From positions 305,632-369,631 of the forward strand of contig JALIZF010001509.1 in assembly GCA_029948255.1 (NCBI GenBank): a stretch of DNA of 64,000 nucleotides, written 5' to 3'. The notes under the pieces were generated by a model. That model saw nothing but the letters and a program-made list of their open reading frames with translations, did no database searches and was not told the origin of the DNA. The stretch is from Telmatactis stephensoni. Taxonomy: Eukaryota; Cnidaria; Anthozoa; Actiniaria; Isophelliidae. Below are positions 20,652 to 32,858 of the stretch, one piece after another. The position numbers and the translations under genes are program-made. Each line of letters starts with the position of its first letter. Position 1 is the stretch's first letter.

Positions 20652-21497
20652 GGTAGTTCCGGAGTCTTAGATTTCATCAATGAATTTCCTTTTAAATCCT
20701 GTCATTTAAAGATAATTGTTTGGCAATTCAAAAACCGAGAAAAAAAGAGGGGGTCACCGTATTGATTTCTGAGCTATACGATGTCGTAAAAGGTGGTATT
20801 TTCAATGATTTTCCGCGATTTTTTGCAAAATGTAGGTAATCCATATGGTCTGAAGAATGCGAACAAATTTTTTCCGAGAAACGCCTTGACCGTCTCAAAA
20901 GATAGATGTGAGGTTTATCTAGCAGTTGTAATCGTATGTATTGTTTGATGAGTTGCAAACATGATTAAAAGGGCATTCTAGAATCAAATTCCTACCCAAT
21001 TACGCGCTCCAAAATCGTGTACGGACTGTAAAAATGTAGAAAATTTACGACAATCCAATCAATGAAGTTGTATTTTTATTTTTTAAATCAAAAAAATGAT
21101 AAGTACTCTTTTGAATTAAAAGGAAAAAACAGGGGGTCACCGTATTATTTCAAGAGTTAGAAAAGCACAAAAGAGAAAACACACCGAAAACGGACACCAA
21201 ATATCATCCATTTTAGCGATTTTCTCGCCAGCTTTTTGAATGGATAAGATTAACTAAATTTAAAAGTTTCAGGTTAAATACCTAGATTACATAGTGTACA
21301 AGATTTCTTGATTAAAGTTTTTCCGATATTTGGATGACAAAATATAATTTTTCTCTACTAAAGTTTGAGTTTCTACGTTTTCAATCGCTCGCTTACTAGT
21401 GCCCAGACTCCCCACGGTAATACCAATGCTCTCTAATAAAAGTGCGCGCGCTCGAATGCGCGCGTGAAATGCGCAGTAGCAAGGGTCCGGAACTACC
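20652..21497. mobile_element. 846-bp TTAA-site element adjoining the large transposon
   Basis: Termini GGTAGTTCCGGA and TCCGGAACTACC are perfect inverted repeats (about 12 bp), and TTAA flanks both ends (20648-20651 and 21498-21501). There is no convincing ORF, so it is a non-autonomous piggyBac/Kolobok-like element. Its left TTAA is the same four bases as the right target duplication of the 7.47-kb element. Confidence 0.85.
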
Positions 21498-21671
21498 TTA
21501 AGACATGCTTACCAGCACGGCAAGGCTTAAATCACGCGATAGCTTGACGTTTGCGATTCGTAGGAATCGAAATAAAATAACAATCTTAACGTGTATGACT
21601 GATATGTTGAATATTTTTCCATTCGACTTTATTTATTAATTGTGCTAATCGATATGGTGAATCTTAACGCA

Positions 21672-21997
21672 CAATAGATGCAGCAAACGACAACTAACGG
21701 GAAAAGGGAATCACAGTTTTCAGTTTGCCGTAGAAAGCTGCAACCTCAATCAAAGTTAATAGAGTGGAATGGTTAGAAAACCCATTGTTCTATCTTTTTG
21801 TTCACTTTTTCCAACCAATCAAGCATCATAAATGAAGGTAAAACAAAAGATTGTGCACAATCAAAGCCCTACTCAACATCCTTGTTTGCTCCATTGAATA
21901 GAACAATGGGTTGCCTAACCATTCAATCTTACAGCAAACGACAAACGGAAAACCGCGGTTACCGGTTTGCGGTATAAAGTTGGAACCTCAATCTTAG
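21672..21997. repeat. Duplicated host segment flanking a hairpin MITE
   Basis: CAGCAAACGACAA...CAACCTCAATC occurs at 21672-21750 and again, diverged, at 21932-21997. Between them, GAATGGTTAGAAAACCCATTGTTCTAT (about 21765-21791) and its inverse (about 21897-21925) form the ends of a ~160-bp hairpin element. Confidence 0.6.
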
Positions 21998-22250
21998 ATG
22001 TGTCGGACGTCGCCTGAAACGACAGAATGCCAATTTCCCAGAACCAGCTCAACAGGTAAGCTCTTTGAAGAAGGGTATATATTATGAATACTTTTATGAT
22101 AATTATGACGTAATGCAAAAAGTCGAAATTACTCGTTTCAGAAGTCGAGAATTAACCGAAAAATGATCTTTTCAATTTTGTATTCAGCAGTTAGTTTTGT
22201 TTCGTTTTGCCATGTTGTCGCCACAAGTTAAATGAAAATTCAGGTTTTCA

Positions 22251-22563
22251 CACAGGGAACCCGGCTTTATTCAGCTATATTTCTATACTTTATCGAAATG
22301 CTAATATTGGGATTCCTGTGGCATGACACTGCTAGTTCGTAAGCCGATAGGGGATTAAGTTTATTGACTTTCGTAACGCATTCTCAGCGTTACTGATTCG
22401 AATATAATCCCCTTATCAAATTACTGTTTCAAAGAACGTCCGATAATCTGATTACAACTCTGTTACACGATACTTCAAAACGATCTCATGTGCCACAGGA
22501 ATCCCAATATTTGCGTTTCGATAAAATACAGAAATATAGCTGAATAAAGCCGGGTTCCCTGTG
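22251..22563. mobile_element. 313-bp MITE with ~78-bp TIRs
   Basis: The left arm starts CACAGGGAACCCGGCTTTAT and the right arm ends ATAAAGCCGGGTTCCCTGTG, with arms of about 78 bp matching nearly throughout. It is non-coding and the target duplication is unclear. Confidence 0.85.
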
Positions 22564-22599
22564 GTGAAGGTCATTCCAAGAACTTCTCACATTGATTAT

Positions 22600-24248
22600 T
22601 GAATCAAGGGCACTAGAACCATGAAATTGAGCTTATTATTAAGCTGAGATCATTGATAATAAACAAAGTTTTACTTAACTCAAATGTCGCTTGTTATGTA
22701 GTAATTGTAGTAATATTTTGCTGCTTACGTATAAGCCTTCAAAACGTCGGGATTTGAAAAACGATCCCGTCGCGATGACAGGTCGTGCTCTGTTTTGAAA
22801 CGGTAACGATCTCTGTCATTCATTGCTCTATTCCGTCAAAATCCGATCAACGTACAAGAAACTGTACAAATTAAAACTCTAGTAGGTATTTTAATTTAAT
22901 ATCCCATTTAATATGCCAGTACTATTAGAACCACAAACAGCAAGTAATCTATTACTGTCAACTACGAATACCGAGGTACCCCAAATTTGCTCCTCCAAGG
23001 TTGGTCTCCAGAGAAAGAGTATTATTGGTGGTGGTTTTGAAGATGTTCTCTTCTCCCTGGTATATCAAATAGTCGTAGTAATAGCTGTCAGTTTTATTTA
23101 TGGAGCCCGTTACAGCAGGACAACTAATAACCCGTTTCAAAACAGAGCACGACCTGTCATCGCGACGGGATCGTTTTTCAAATCCCGACGTTTTGCCAAG
23201 CCAACTTCGGCGTACGATTTCTCAACCGACGTAGGTTAATCCGTCATCGTTGAGTGAACAAATTGCCCTAGGTACTGCCAACTTAATCCAATTATTCAGG
23301 CAGACGAATGGTCAAAGGAGCCGCTAGTTGTTTCCTACCCCTAACCCTTTTGGTGTAAAGAGGCGACTTAGTTCAATTTATCAGTTAATCAATAACAACT
23401 GTCGCGACGGCGTTGGCTGGTACAGGCGGTACAGCGGTAAACAATCGTAGTATACAACTGTTCCTTGGATCGTTGAGCGGTAAAGAAGGCAAATGAAGGC
23501 TTATACGTAAGCAGCAAAATATTACTACAACTAGCTATTTCTAATAGAAAGTGAAATGCTGCGAGCAGAAAACAGCTGGTGTATCCACGTTAGCAGAACT
23601 GTTCCCCTAAAACTCACGAAAGTACACCACTTTCTCTGATATATGAAATGTTTCTTGTCTATCTCCTGTGCGTTGTGTGACAAACACTGCTAGTTGACCT
23701 TCAATATTGAACTAGACGCACTCGTGCGTTCACTCGTGCCCATGTAAAAGAAGCCCAAAATCGGCCGTAAAAAGGACATTTAGATTAGCTGCCGCTAGAG
23801 CAAGAGCGATTGACATGTTGTCCGTCGTTAATAAACTTTTTAACAAGACGCACCTCGAACCGTACACTGGTTGCCTGTAGTTCAACAAGCCGCAGTAGTA
23901 AAGACCTTTAATTTGTCTGTCAACAGCTATTAGCGTTTGCCTTTGTCCTTCTATTATCATGCAAAAATTTCAGTTGTACCGCTAATCGAATGTATCGCGT
24001 GTTCGTCTAGTGACATCCTTGAATCGACTCTCGATACGGTATGGACTTGAACCGCTGATTGTATGTACCGCATGTTCGTCTAGTGACATCCACAGATTAC
24101 ACTGTGTTCCGAATAGGAGGCTACTCGCTTCGCTCGCAGCAATTACTACATAACAAGCGACATTTGAGTTAAGTAAAACTTTGTTTATTATCAATGATGT
24201 CAGCTTAATAATAAGCTCAATTTCATGGTTCTAGTGCCCTTGATTGAA
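22600..24248. mobile_element. Inverted-repeat element, right arm split by an insertion
   Basis: The left arm, about 22600-22740, contains CTTATTATTAAGCTGA and GCTGCTTACGTATAAGCC. Its inverse begins at about 23488-23531, is interrupted by ~600 bp of unrelated sequence, and resumes at about 24137 through 24248. A further inverted pair lies inside it (22741-22803 versus 23132-23195, sharing CGATCCCGTCGCGATGACAG). No transposase is present. Confidence 0.8.
23985..24095. repeat. Two-copy ~65-bp tandem repeat
   Basis: CGTGTTCGTCTAGTGACATCC and CATGTTCGTCTAGTGACATCC close two successive ~65-bp units within the sequence that interrupts the right arm of the surrounding inverted-repeat element. Confidence 0.7.
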
Positions 24249-25048
24249 TGAAAAGTCTCACAATTGTCAGCAGGCCTTTGGCATTAGATATGAAAATAGA
24301 AATAGTGGCGTAACTTAACTATTGCTTCTGGGCCAATCAGAGTGAGCGTACGATCCAAATTATTTTATAATAACAAATATATCAAAATATTTATATTTTT
24401 ATACTTTTAATATTCAGTTATAGCTTATTAACCTATATTTTTTTCTTTTGTATTATGTTTATAGGGTCCCCAATTAGTTCTATAACTAAATACCTTGACA
24501 CTGAAATAAAGTTTATGTATGTATGTATTGTCTCTATCTACTTAGTTGTCTCTTAATCACGTGTTCTTTAGGATATAACCACACTTGCAAGAACCTCGTA
24601 TTTAAATTGTACTGGTTACTTCCATCCCGTTTTACAAAGCGTTTACAACGTCCGTCTGACGAATAAAAACACTCTGAATTGTTTATAGGTAGATGGATAG
24701 ACTAAATCATTGATCTGCCACCTCGTTTCACAAAGCGTTCATACGAGTACTCGTTGTCCAACTATTTTAGTCATTTCCAAAAGCCAGTACCTTTTACATC
24801 CAATATTGCTATAGCTTACAAACTGACCGATGTTTGTTGGAAATTCATGAATACCTACCTTCGTCCCTTTAAATCTCAATCTCTAAAAGCCAGTACCTTT
24901 TTACATATAGTGTACAAAACCGATGTTTGTTACAAATGACTTTACGAGTATTCGAGTGCTTTGTGAAAAGTGGGCTAGATTATTGTCTTGGCCGATTTCA
25001 AGAGAACAACAAGTGGCGAATCAAGAGAAATGTTTAACCAGCATTTAC

Positions 25049-25206
25049 CTTCAATGTGTGTCATCTCCAAGTTAAGACAAGCATTTCTGTACTCATCTTC
25101 ACTCATCTCAATACTAAAGTCGATCTTTTCACCGTCGGCCAATTTCTTCAAGTCTTCCGTCACCAGTACTTTCTCTAAGTCATCTCGAAGTTGACCTGAT
25201 TTGTAC
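25049..25206 (-). CDS. Isolated internal coding exon, product unknown
   Basis: 158-bp minus-strand exon with acceptor TTTAAG| before GTACAAATCAGG (edge 25206) and donor GAAG|GTAAAT (edge 25049). The open frame is acidic and helical (RDDLEKVLVTEDLKKLADGE, IEMSEDEYRNACLNLEM) and coding-like in composition. I do not recognise the family and see no flanking exon of the same gene in the window. It could belong to a gene with large introns or be a captured fragment. Confidence 0.5.
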
Positions 25207-27540
25207 CTTAAATGAATGAATCCACATAGTCATCTACTGTTCACGAGGCTCGACCCCTTGTTTGTTTCGCGCAGTAAAACATTGGGAGGAGGGGGGATTC
25301 GAGCTATTAGACGGCTTTTTTCTGAGGGCTACTGTTTAACTAGATTAACAACCTCAATTTTTTTTGAAATCGGTATAAACCTGTTTCAAACATATAGTTC
25401 ATGTTGGTCTGAGATGGCATACCGGAACATGATACTAACTCAGGACTCGAGCTCAAATTCCAGTATTCCAGTATTACATGTCAAAACTGATTTATTTTGC
25501 AGCTAGTTATCATAGTTCGGCTTCAAATAACGTATTCAGACCTCCGACGGTCAACGTTTTTTAGTACATGTATATACGTATATACCAAGTAGTATATTGC
25601 TGGAGGCAATCCAGAACCAGCCTTATCATACTACACTGGTCCAGAACTGTCTTTACTGGTCAAGTCAAAGAATACAAATTATTTCATAGCTATAGTCAAG
25701 TTTATAATTTATGAAGACCTTCGGACAATCTTCCACGTGTTTATGCTCGCCAAGAAATAGAAAATACACCCAGAATAAACTAAACGCACAATGGTGCGTA
25801 TATTCGTGCCCAGCCCAATTCAAGGAATTAAGCCAGCTTGGGATACCTGTGGTCTTACATAAGCTAGATGCCAAAGCTGCATGGTCTTTGCCAGCCATCA
25901 GTTTATTTGCTTGGTTGCCCATCCAATTTGTAATATTTTCAAATAATAAAATTTAAGCGTCTAATGTATTCTAGAGTTACTTTGCAGATGAAAGAAAAAG
26001 GACTATTTGGTTTGTATACGTATTAGTAATGTTGTTACTGAAAACAAAAGAAAACAAAAAGATTTACAGTCTGCTATTAGTTAGCCAATTATTTTACTAG
26101 CAAAGGAATGTGCTCGATTGCCTAAGCATCAATTTGGGGAACAATAAATCAAAATTTCTATGCACATTCCAGCTGACTTTTTTTTCTGGGGAGGGAGAAC
26201 AGGATAATCCAGAGAAAAGGGTTCATCCTGCACTACCATTAGAATGAAGCTTGTTAGACTATGTGATTTGTTCAAACATTTCAGTAAAAAAAAAAGAATA
26301 TATGGATTATGATGAACAATGCCTTTTGTTCTACATTTAATCTCTCTCCTTTGTTTTGTTTTACCATTCTTTGTTACTTGAACAAATCACAAGCACTGTT
26401 CTGACCGCAGTGTATTACTGGAGAAAAGCACCAGAAACAAGGCAGAAAACAAATCCTTCAGCATTTAAGTTTCTCATCAAGTGATTTATTGCACCAATCT
26501 TCCTTTTATACATCTTCCTCATGAAAGACAGAGGCTATCATACAAATTAGCTAATAAATGAGATACACCTCCCTGAAAACTTATTGTGTGAATAATTTCT
26601 ATACATAAATAAAATGACGAGAAGTTTTGTGAATAAATGATTTTATTTATCACTAAATTAGCCCAGAAAAATATCTTTGAATTTCTATACAGTTTCAAAT
26701 AGATGTACGCAACAAAGACTTAACACAAAAATGTACTATAATAGCTTAGAAGTAGAATATCAAAATGAAATAAAAGGCATAAATTCTTAATAAGTATAAC
26801 CAAACTCTTGGTTTGGGCTCCCTGTGGTTGCCTATTCTTTTGTGATATATTTTAAAATCAGCAAACTGGAAATATGAACGCTCTTGACTGCACTCAAGTA
26901 TATTAAGGCTTGGGTTTTGATCGATTTGTATGAATTTTAGGTTTTATGAATCTCACGACTTATCCAATGTGGAAATCTCCATATTTTGGTAATTTTCATT
27001 TAGTATCCATCGACTGAAATTTTTCCATGAGTGTTGACTTTTGTTGGAGTGTCACGTGACTTGCTGGACCATGTTTTTTACTGAAAAATTTCGATTAGAA
27101 ATGGGGTAAACAACAAACATTTCAATATTCACTTTGTTTCCCGGGTTTATGAAAACCACTCTAATTATTCGTTTCAAAGAGTAAGCTTAATTAAATCAAA
27201 ATAAATCGAACATGGAAATATAATTCAACTGCCTCGAATTAAGAAAGTTTTGTCAGTAACATGAAAATGCCAGTCATCTAAAAATTCCAAAAGTCTAAAC
27301 AACAGAGGGATATAAATATATGTCTCAAACCAGCTTAGTCATGTTTTACAAAGCGAGATTTGCAAGCTAACATTTCGAATATATCGTCGATTTGTGAGTA
27401 AGCTTAAATTTTGAATGACGAAGCTTGAATTTACCTTGACTGAGACCCACGAGAGACTGCTATAACGCAATGGCTCGATCCGACTGCATTTATAGTGAAG
27501 TTTAAGCTACTAAACATTCCTGACTCGTGAAAATAACTCT
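25207..27540. other. AT-rich non-coding sequence
   Basis: No gene supported. A repeat fragment at about 25595-25635 (ATTGCTGGAGGCAATCCAGAA) recurs in inverse orientation near 34235-34275. Nothing else stands out. Confidence 0.4.
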
Positions 27541-27787
27541 GTTTTGCTCAGAAAGTTTACTGCTTTGCTTCGATATGATGCAAGTCAAATTGAGCCATGT
27601 GGTCGCGATGGGGAAACGTGCGTGGCCTCGTTTCCGTGCCTGCCTAATTTGCATACACATTTGCGACTACGACGAAACATAGATAGATTGAACGGTAAAC
27701 CTAGACTCGTGCCGGCCTACGGCCTGGGCACGAGTAAAAAGATAATCGATTTCTAGTAAGTAGTATACAAATGGGATTCCTGGCCCA

Positions 27788-27950
27788 GGAGGAGCGAGGA
27801 GTATGGAGGAGCGAGGAGCATAGAGGAGCGAGGAGCGTAGAGGAGCGAGAAGCGTAGAGGAGCGAGGAGCGTAGAGGAGCGAGGAACGTAGAGGAACGAG
27901 GAACGTAGAGGAACGAGGAGCACGGAGGAGCGGGACATGCTGAGGAGCGA
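27788..27950. repeat. 17-bp minisatellite, ~9.5 copies
   Basis: Consensus AGGAGCGAGGAGCGTAG. The unit is not a multiple of 3 and lacks stops on the minus strand in any register, which is why overlapping open frames of Arg/Ser/Leu-rich repeats appear there; they are not genes. Confidence 0.93.
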
Positions 27951-28518
27951 GACGATCGGGTTTGAGAACGGACTCCCCACACGGTCTATTGTTCGATGTT
28001 TTGAAAAGCAGAGTGTTCAAACGGAACGGAACACGATAAGGGGTCTTGCATGATTTTCGCTGACGCGAAAATATAGGAACAGGGACAGGGGCCCTGGCTG
28101 CCAGCTGCATCTAAAAAGAAGGCAGATACGAAAGTACAAGTCAAGAGTCAGTTTTGCATATTTGTCATTTTTATCTGTTTTAGATGTTCACTTTTGTATT
28201 CGGCACGCGTTCATCAAGTCAATCAACCACCTGTTGATTGTTTTTGTATATTTTCTCGTATACATATACTCTTTTTTAGATCAAAAGACTCTTACTTCAT
28301 AAACTAAGATTTTTTTTTCGGGGAACCGCCTTTGCATCTTAGATTTCACTGTTGATTTTGTTCATGTCAAAAGATGACAGTCATCCAAATTATTCTACAA
28401 TACAGTTTCACATTATTCAAAACTTTATAGTATCCAGTTATTTTGCTCAGTTTGTGTTAAAGTTTAGGAAAAAATCGTGCACAACGAGCCAAACCGTTTT
28501 GCTGACTTGTATTAAAGC

Positions 28519-29034
28519 TGTTGCGGTACCGATATTGATCTACGAGTTTATTAAGTTTGCTCTCTTATTAAGTTCGCTCTTCTTGCTTTATTACTCTTCA
28601 GGTATCTTATCTCTCCTAAAACTATTAACTCTTACAGCTTATTTACCTAGATATGCTCTTTGTTTAAAAGTGAAATACTTTCCTTTTTAGGAATAGGGTT
28701 TAAGCTATAAGGATTGACAATTGCTGAGAAGGGGAACTCCCAAATTAATATTTAGTTAGCCTTGAACTTGCGAATGGCAATTACTGAAAAAGGGGAATTC
28801 CCTACTTAAAATCTAGTTAGCCTTAAAATTGAATTACAAATGTGTCGTAAACAGGAACTAAATTAACTTTCACTATAACGACGTCCACGGTCGACATTGA
28901 AAACAGTCCTACAATTATTAACGACTAAACTGTTCAGGACTACAAACTTAGATTTATGAAATGTTTAAATCAGGCTAACTTTTGCTAAAAGATTATTGAG
29001 TTGATATTAAAATGCTTTTGGGCGTGGCATAACA
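28519..29034 (-). repeat. 3' LTR, 516 bp
   Basis: Begins TGTTATGCCACGCCC on the minus strand directly after the polypurine tract and ends CCGCAACA. Its first 58 bp recur at 31114-31171 with a one-base difference, which identifies it as an LTR. Confidence 0.8.
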
Positions 29035-29356
29035 TGCCCCCCCTCTTAGTTTGGTGCACCTCCTGATGCACCTCTAAGCTAGGATTCCATTGTAGAAATA
29101 TATGGTATTCTAAAAACCTGATAATAAGTCTTCAAAAAGGATAACGCTATCTACAAAGTTCGTTTTTCTACTTACTGCAATTTGTCTACAAAGTTTAAAA
29201 TGTTTATAAATTTAACAAATATCAAATGTTTTTTTTTTCCTGCTTTGTTTTTGTTGCTGTTGTTGTTGTTGTTCTTGCTTTGTCTTCTTCTTTGCTTGTG
29301 TTCTTCTTTTATTTAGCTGTAAGGGAACCTTACTTAAGTATGAAACGCTTGTTTCT

Positions 29357-31104
29357 TTATGTTGGTGGACTATCACGTACTTCAAATTTTCTTGGTTGGT
29401 GGCAGTGCCTACAAGTCTTAGGTTGTGGTGTTTTACAATGCACGATTACCAATATTATAACGATTATGGTGTTCAAGCCTGTAAAAGCGGCAATGGTGTA
29501 AAGGATTATTTCATCCAAGGTGGTAATGTTATCTTCTTTGATGGCATCAATGTTTTTATTGGTAGTGTCAATATCACTGATATTAAGCTTCTGGTCGTAC
29601 AAGTCATACAGTTTATTTAACTGGCGTGTAATGTTATCATCTATCTTTGTAGCTTTAGGTATGTTTAAGGAATCATAGTGTAACTGTAGGTTGATGTTGT
29701 CTTCAGTGGATGTTCCAAGGTATGTATTGCATTGATTGTTCCTTAAAAATTGGTAACGCTATCTCCATTCGCTTTGGGCATTTAGACAATCCAGATCTCA
29801 TTCCTTTAAAAGTTACATTACATGGAAAATGGTAGATTGTTAACGGTGAAACCGTTAAAGTTCCAACATTTGTTGACAACAATCCCGCTGTTGTTGAGAG
29901 GTAGTATCGTCCACCAAGGTTTATCCATGGGTGGAGGTCTTCGCAAGTCTTTGATGACACGTGATAACGTGGATAACTTAACCTCACACCTGAACTCCAA
30001 GGAAATCCCAACCACTCGATATCATTAATTATGTGTAGAATATTAGTTGGACAAAGAACAGAATTACTGCTAACAAAACATTTATCAAGAGCATTAGTTG
30101 ATATTATGTGCTTAGTATAGGGACAAGTAATTAACGCTAAGTTAGTTTTCTTAATAGGCCCTTGAAAACAAGTGTTTGAGATGTTAAATTTGAGTGGGGT
30201 TAAGTGCTCTATTGTACAAAAAGACTCTTTGTCGAGTATTTCCGGTACAATAGCTAAGACGTTAATAGTTACGTGATTGTGGTTATGCTCTACGTCTACA
30301 ATAGGATTAGCAAGAATAAGTAAGTTATTTTTAAGTGCAGTTACTGCGAGCTCAAGTTTTGGATCGCGTCGCAACTGTGAAAGAAACTCTGAAAACATAA
30401 ACTGTGGCAAATGCGATGCACCGAAGAGAATTTTACTGTTAAGTTTCGTTAACTGAGTCATAACATCTTGGATCTCAAAGTACCTCATTATAACAGAAAA
30501 AGCACGGCTGTTTTCAGTGGCAAATTTTGATAAGAAAGCCATGTTAAGGTATTCATCACAATCAACTTTGTTTGCCATCTTTTTCAACTCTATCTTCCAT
30601 TCTTTGAATGTTTTGTCTATTCCTTTCACAGCAAAAATCAGTCCATTAAGCTTAGTGTTCATGTTATCTGTAATCTTGAAGAGATGGACAACTTTACCAT
30701 TTACTACATGAATCAAATGTCTAGAGGTATCCATAGCCATGGTAATACTTCTGAGTGTTGACTTTAAATTTTTCACGTGGTTTGTCTCACATTCCCATGG
30801 CACCTGCATGGCAAAACCAACTTGATCTTGGTTTTCTTCTCTTGCCTTTTAGCCACATACGTTCGTCAGTAGTCAAACTACGACACTTATTAAGTGCCCA
30901 CAACTTACATTTTTGTAAGCTATTTCTATATCCTCTAGGACAACTCATTCTTGATGGTATTCCAATTTGGTAGTAGAAATATCTTCTTAGGTAAGTATCG
31001 CACTCAATCAGCGTCGAAAAGCCAGGCAAGGACAAAAGTCGCTGTGCCGTTTCTTGGACTTGCAACAGTGAATTGAGTAAACGGTTGTAGAAATCGGTTT
31101 TCAA
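29357..31104 (-). pseudogene. Env-like glycoprotein gene, broken by two frameshifts
   Basis: Three minus-strand frames in three registers follow one another: 31104-30787, 30809-29703 (368 codons) and 29602-29357. The middle one has many Cys residues and N-glycosylation-type sites, and helical stretches with heptad-like Leu/Ile spacing. The last has a coiled-coil-like segment, then a strong hydrophobic span (about 20 residues ending VIILVIVHCK) and a short basic tail, as expected for a single-pass fusion glycoprotein of an env-bearing LTR element. A basic cluster is visible near 30845-30860. The assignment is by position (just before a polypurine tract and LTR) and topology, not by a specific family match. 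The frame breaks make it non-functional as it stands. Confidence 0.55.
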
Positions 31105-32050
31105 TCTCGAACAAACTTTTGCTAAAAGATTATTGAGTTGATATTAAAATGCTTTTGGTCGTGGCATAACAAAGCATTAGTATTATTTGCCACATCATGG
31201 CCTATTTTTAGAATGTCAGATGAAATCGAAATTACATCGCGACTAACATCACGCGCTGTGTAAGCACATTCACGAAAGCATATAATACAAACACCCGCAA
31301 ATCAAACAAAAGACGTTTGTGTTCAGTTTTTACATACTGAAACAAGTAGTCAAATTTTAAGCCAACCAAACTTGGAAAAACACAGATAAAAACTTTAACT
31401 CATTGTTATGTTTTCCAAATTTGATTGAATTGTAGCTGACGAATGCGTTTAGACGACTTTTTGGACTTTATTGAATGTATCGATATTTTGTTATCAAACT
31501 TGCACTTTCACTAATTTGCAGATTATCGTTAGTTTTCGTTGTCGGTACCGGTTTAGACCGGTCAGTTCTAAACTCTAAAATGTTCATCGTCAACATCTTT
31601 TTTCACTGATTCAAGCATTAGTATATCCAAACATCATCAATTTCTATTTTAAACGATGATGTACCTTTCTGTTACACCATGACTATTAAAGCAGACATCG
31701 GCTCTTCTAGGCTCGGCTCGGCTCTTCTAGGCTTGGCTCGGCTCGGCTCAAGGTGGATTTATTCAATACACCTGGGCAAATCTATTAGTCTCAATTCGGT
31801 CTAATTTAGGTTGATTGTATTAGCACAGGTTTATTGAAATGACTCTATAAAGGATAAACATAATTCTAACTAAATACAAAAAAGTATTAATTGACCAATG
31901 GAAAACAAGTGATCTAGTTGCTGTAGTTATTTGTTTAATTCTTACTAATCACTTACATTTTGTATTGGAATGCATTTCAATGCATTTTTTTTGTGGATAC
32001 TTTTGCTAGCTCTTTAATTTGATATCCCATTTTCCCCTTTTACTTTTTAG

Positions 32051-32218
32051 CCAACCAATGAAATGGACAGAAGAGCATGAAGTAATAATGTTGAGAGAAT
32101 TGATGGTTTTAGATCCATGGCAACACAGGAAAGGATCAGTTGATAGTGGAGGAGACTGGGAAAAGCTTGCAGTGTCTCTTAATGCAATAACTGCACCAAA
32201 ATTTAAAGTGAGAGACCA
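32051..32218 (+). pseudogene. SANT/Myb-like domain fragment
   Basis: After a TTTTTAG acceptor at about 32050 the frame reads MKWTEEHEVIMLRELMVLDP and continues WEKLAVSLNAITAPKF. This is the first two helices of a Myb/SANT-like DNA-binding module of the type found in cnidarian transposon-derived proteins. The third helix and downstream region are replaced by unrelated repeat sequence, so it is truncated. Confidence 0.55.
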
Positions 32219-32283
32219 CTATGGACCGAACGAGACTATAATTATTCACACATTGTATGAGACCCACGCGTCAGCCTGTAATT

Positions 32284-32858
32284 TATACTCGTGCCCAGGC
32301 CGTAGGCCGGGAACCAGTTATAAACTGTAAATGTTTTTTCCTCGTCCTGAGGCACTTCTGATTGGTTAAGAACGTAAAAACAATGCCCTTCATTCATCAC
32401 CTTTGAGCGACTGCGAACGCAAGCCAGGAACTTTAGGAATGCAAGATGGCCGACTACAAAGAAAATAGCTTTCAGAGACAGGCTCTTTCAACAGTAAAAA
32501 TAATGTAAAATGGAGTTTTTAACTCAAGATATACCTAGACAATTATATGAGCTTCACAATGGGCTGTTATTTTGAGCTTGATCTCCAATACTTTAACCAA
32601 ATATAGAACTCTAAATGGAGTTCCTGAAACGAAGCTCTCGCGATAAAGACTGGGTCCTTTGAGCTAGAAATCCACGAATTTCTCACCCTACATGTTGCTA
32701 AACGAACACATATAGAGGCAAGTCAATTATATTTCTCATTCGAGCATTCAAGAGATCTTGAGAGGTTTTTGCACTGAAATTTGATATCAAATTTTTGGAC
32801 CAGACCATTGCACGGAACTTCTATTTTGACATGACGCATTTGGTCACGGAATGATTTT
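32284..32858 (+). mobile_element. Palindrome-ended dispersed repeat, copy 1
   Basis: Starts with ACTCGTGCCCAGGCCGTAGGCCGGGAACCAGT, an imperfect ~32-bp palindrome, then carries CTGATTGGTTAAGAACG, CCCTTCATTCATCACC and AGGAATGCAAGATGGCCGA. The same blocks in the same order, inverted, fill 54350-54860. Non-coding. Confidence 0.75.

Larger units (their letters stand above)
28519..31171 (-). mobile_element. Deleted LTR retroelement carrying an env-like gene
   Basis: Bounded by TG...CA ends and a 4-bp direct repeat AAGC (28515-28518 and 31172-31175). On the minus strand the order is: first 58 bp of the 5' LTR (31114-31171), then directly an env-like coding region (31104-29357), a purine-rich tract (AGAGGGGGGGCA) at about 29035-29046, and a complete 3' LTR (28519-29034). 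Everything from the rest of the 5' LTR through gag and pol is absent. It cannot move on its own. Confidence 0.82.

Noticed and set aside
27667..28110. Overlapping 75-147 aa open frames, Arg/Ser/Leu-rich
   Set aside because: They arise from a 17-bp minisatellite without stop codons, open in all three minus frames.
28352..28690. 112-aa plus-strand ORF
   Set aside because: It lies largely inside the 516-bp LTR on the opposite strand and has no protein features beyond hydrophobic AT-rich composition.
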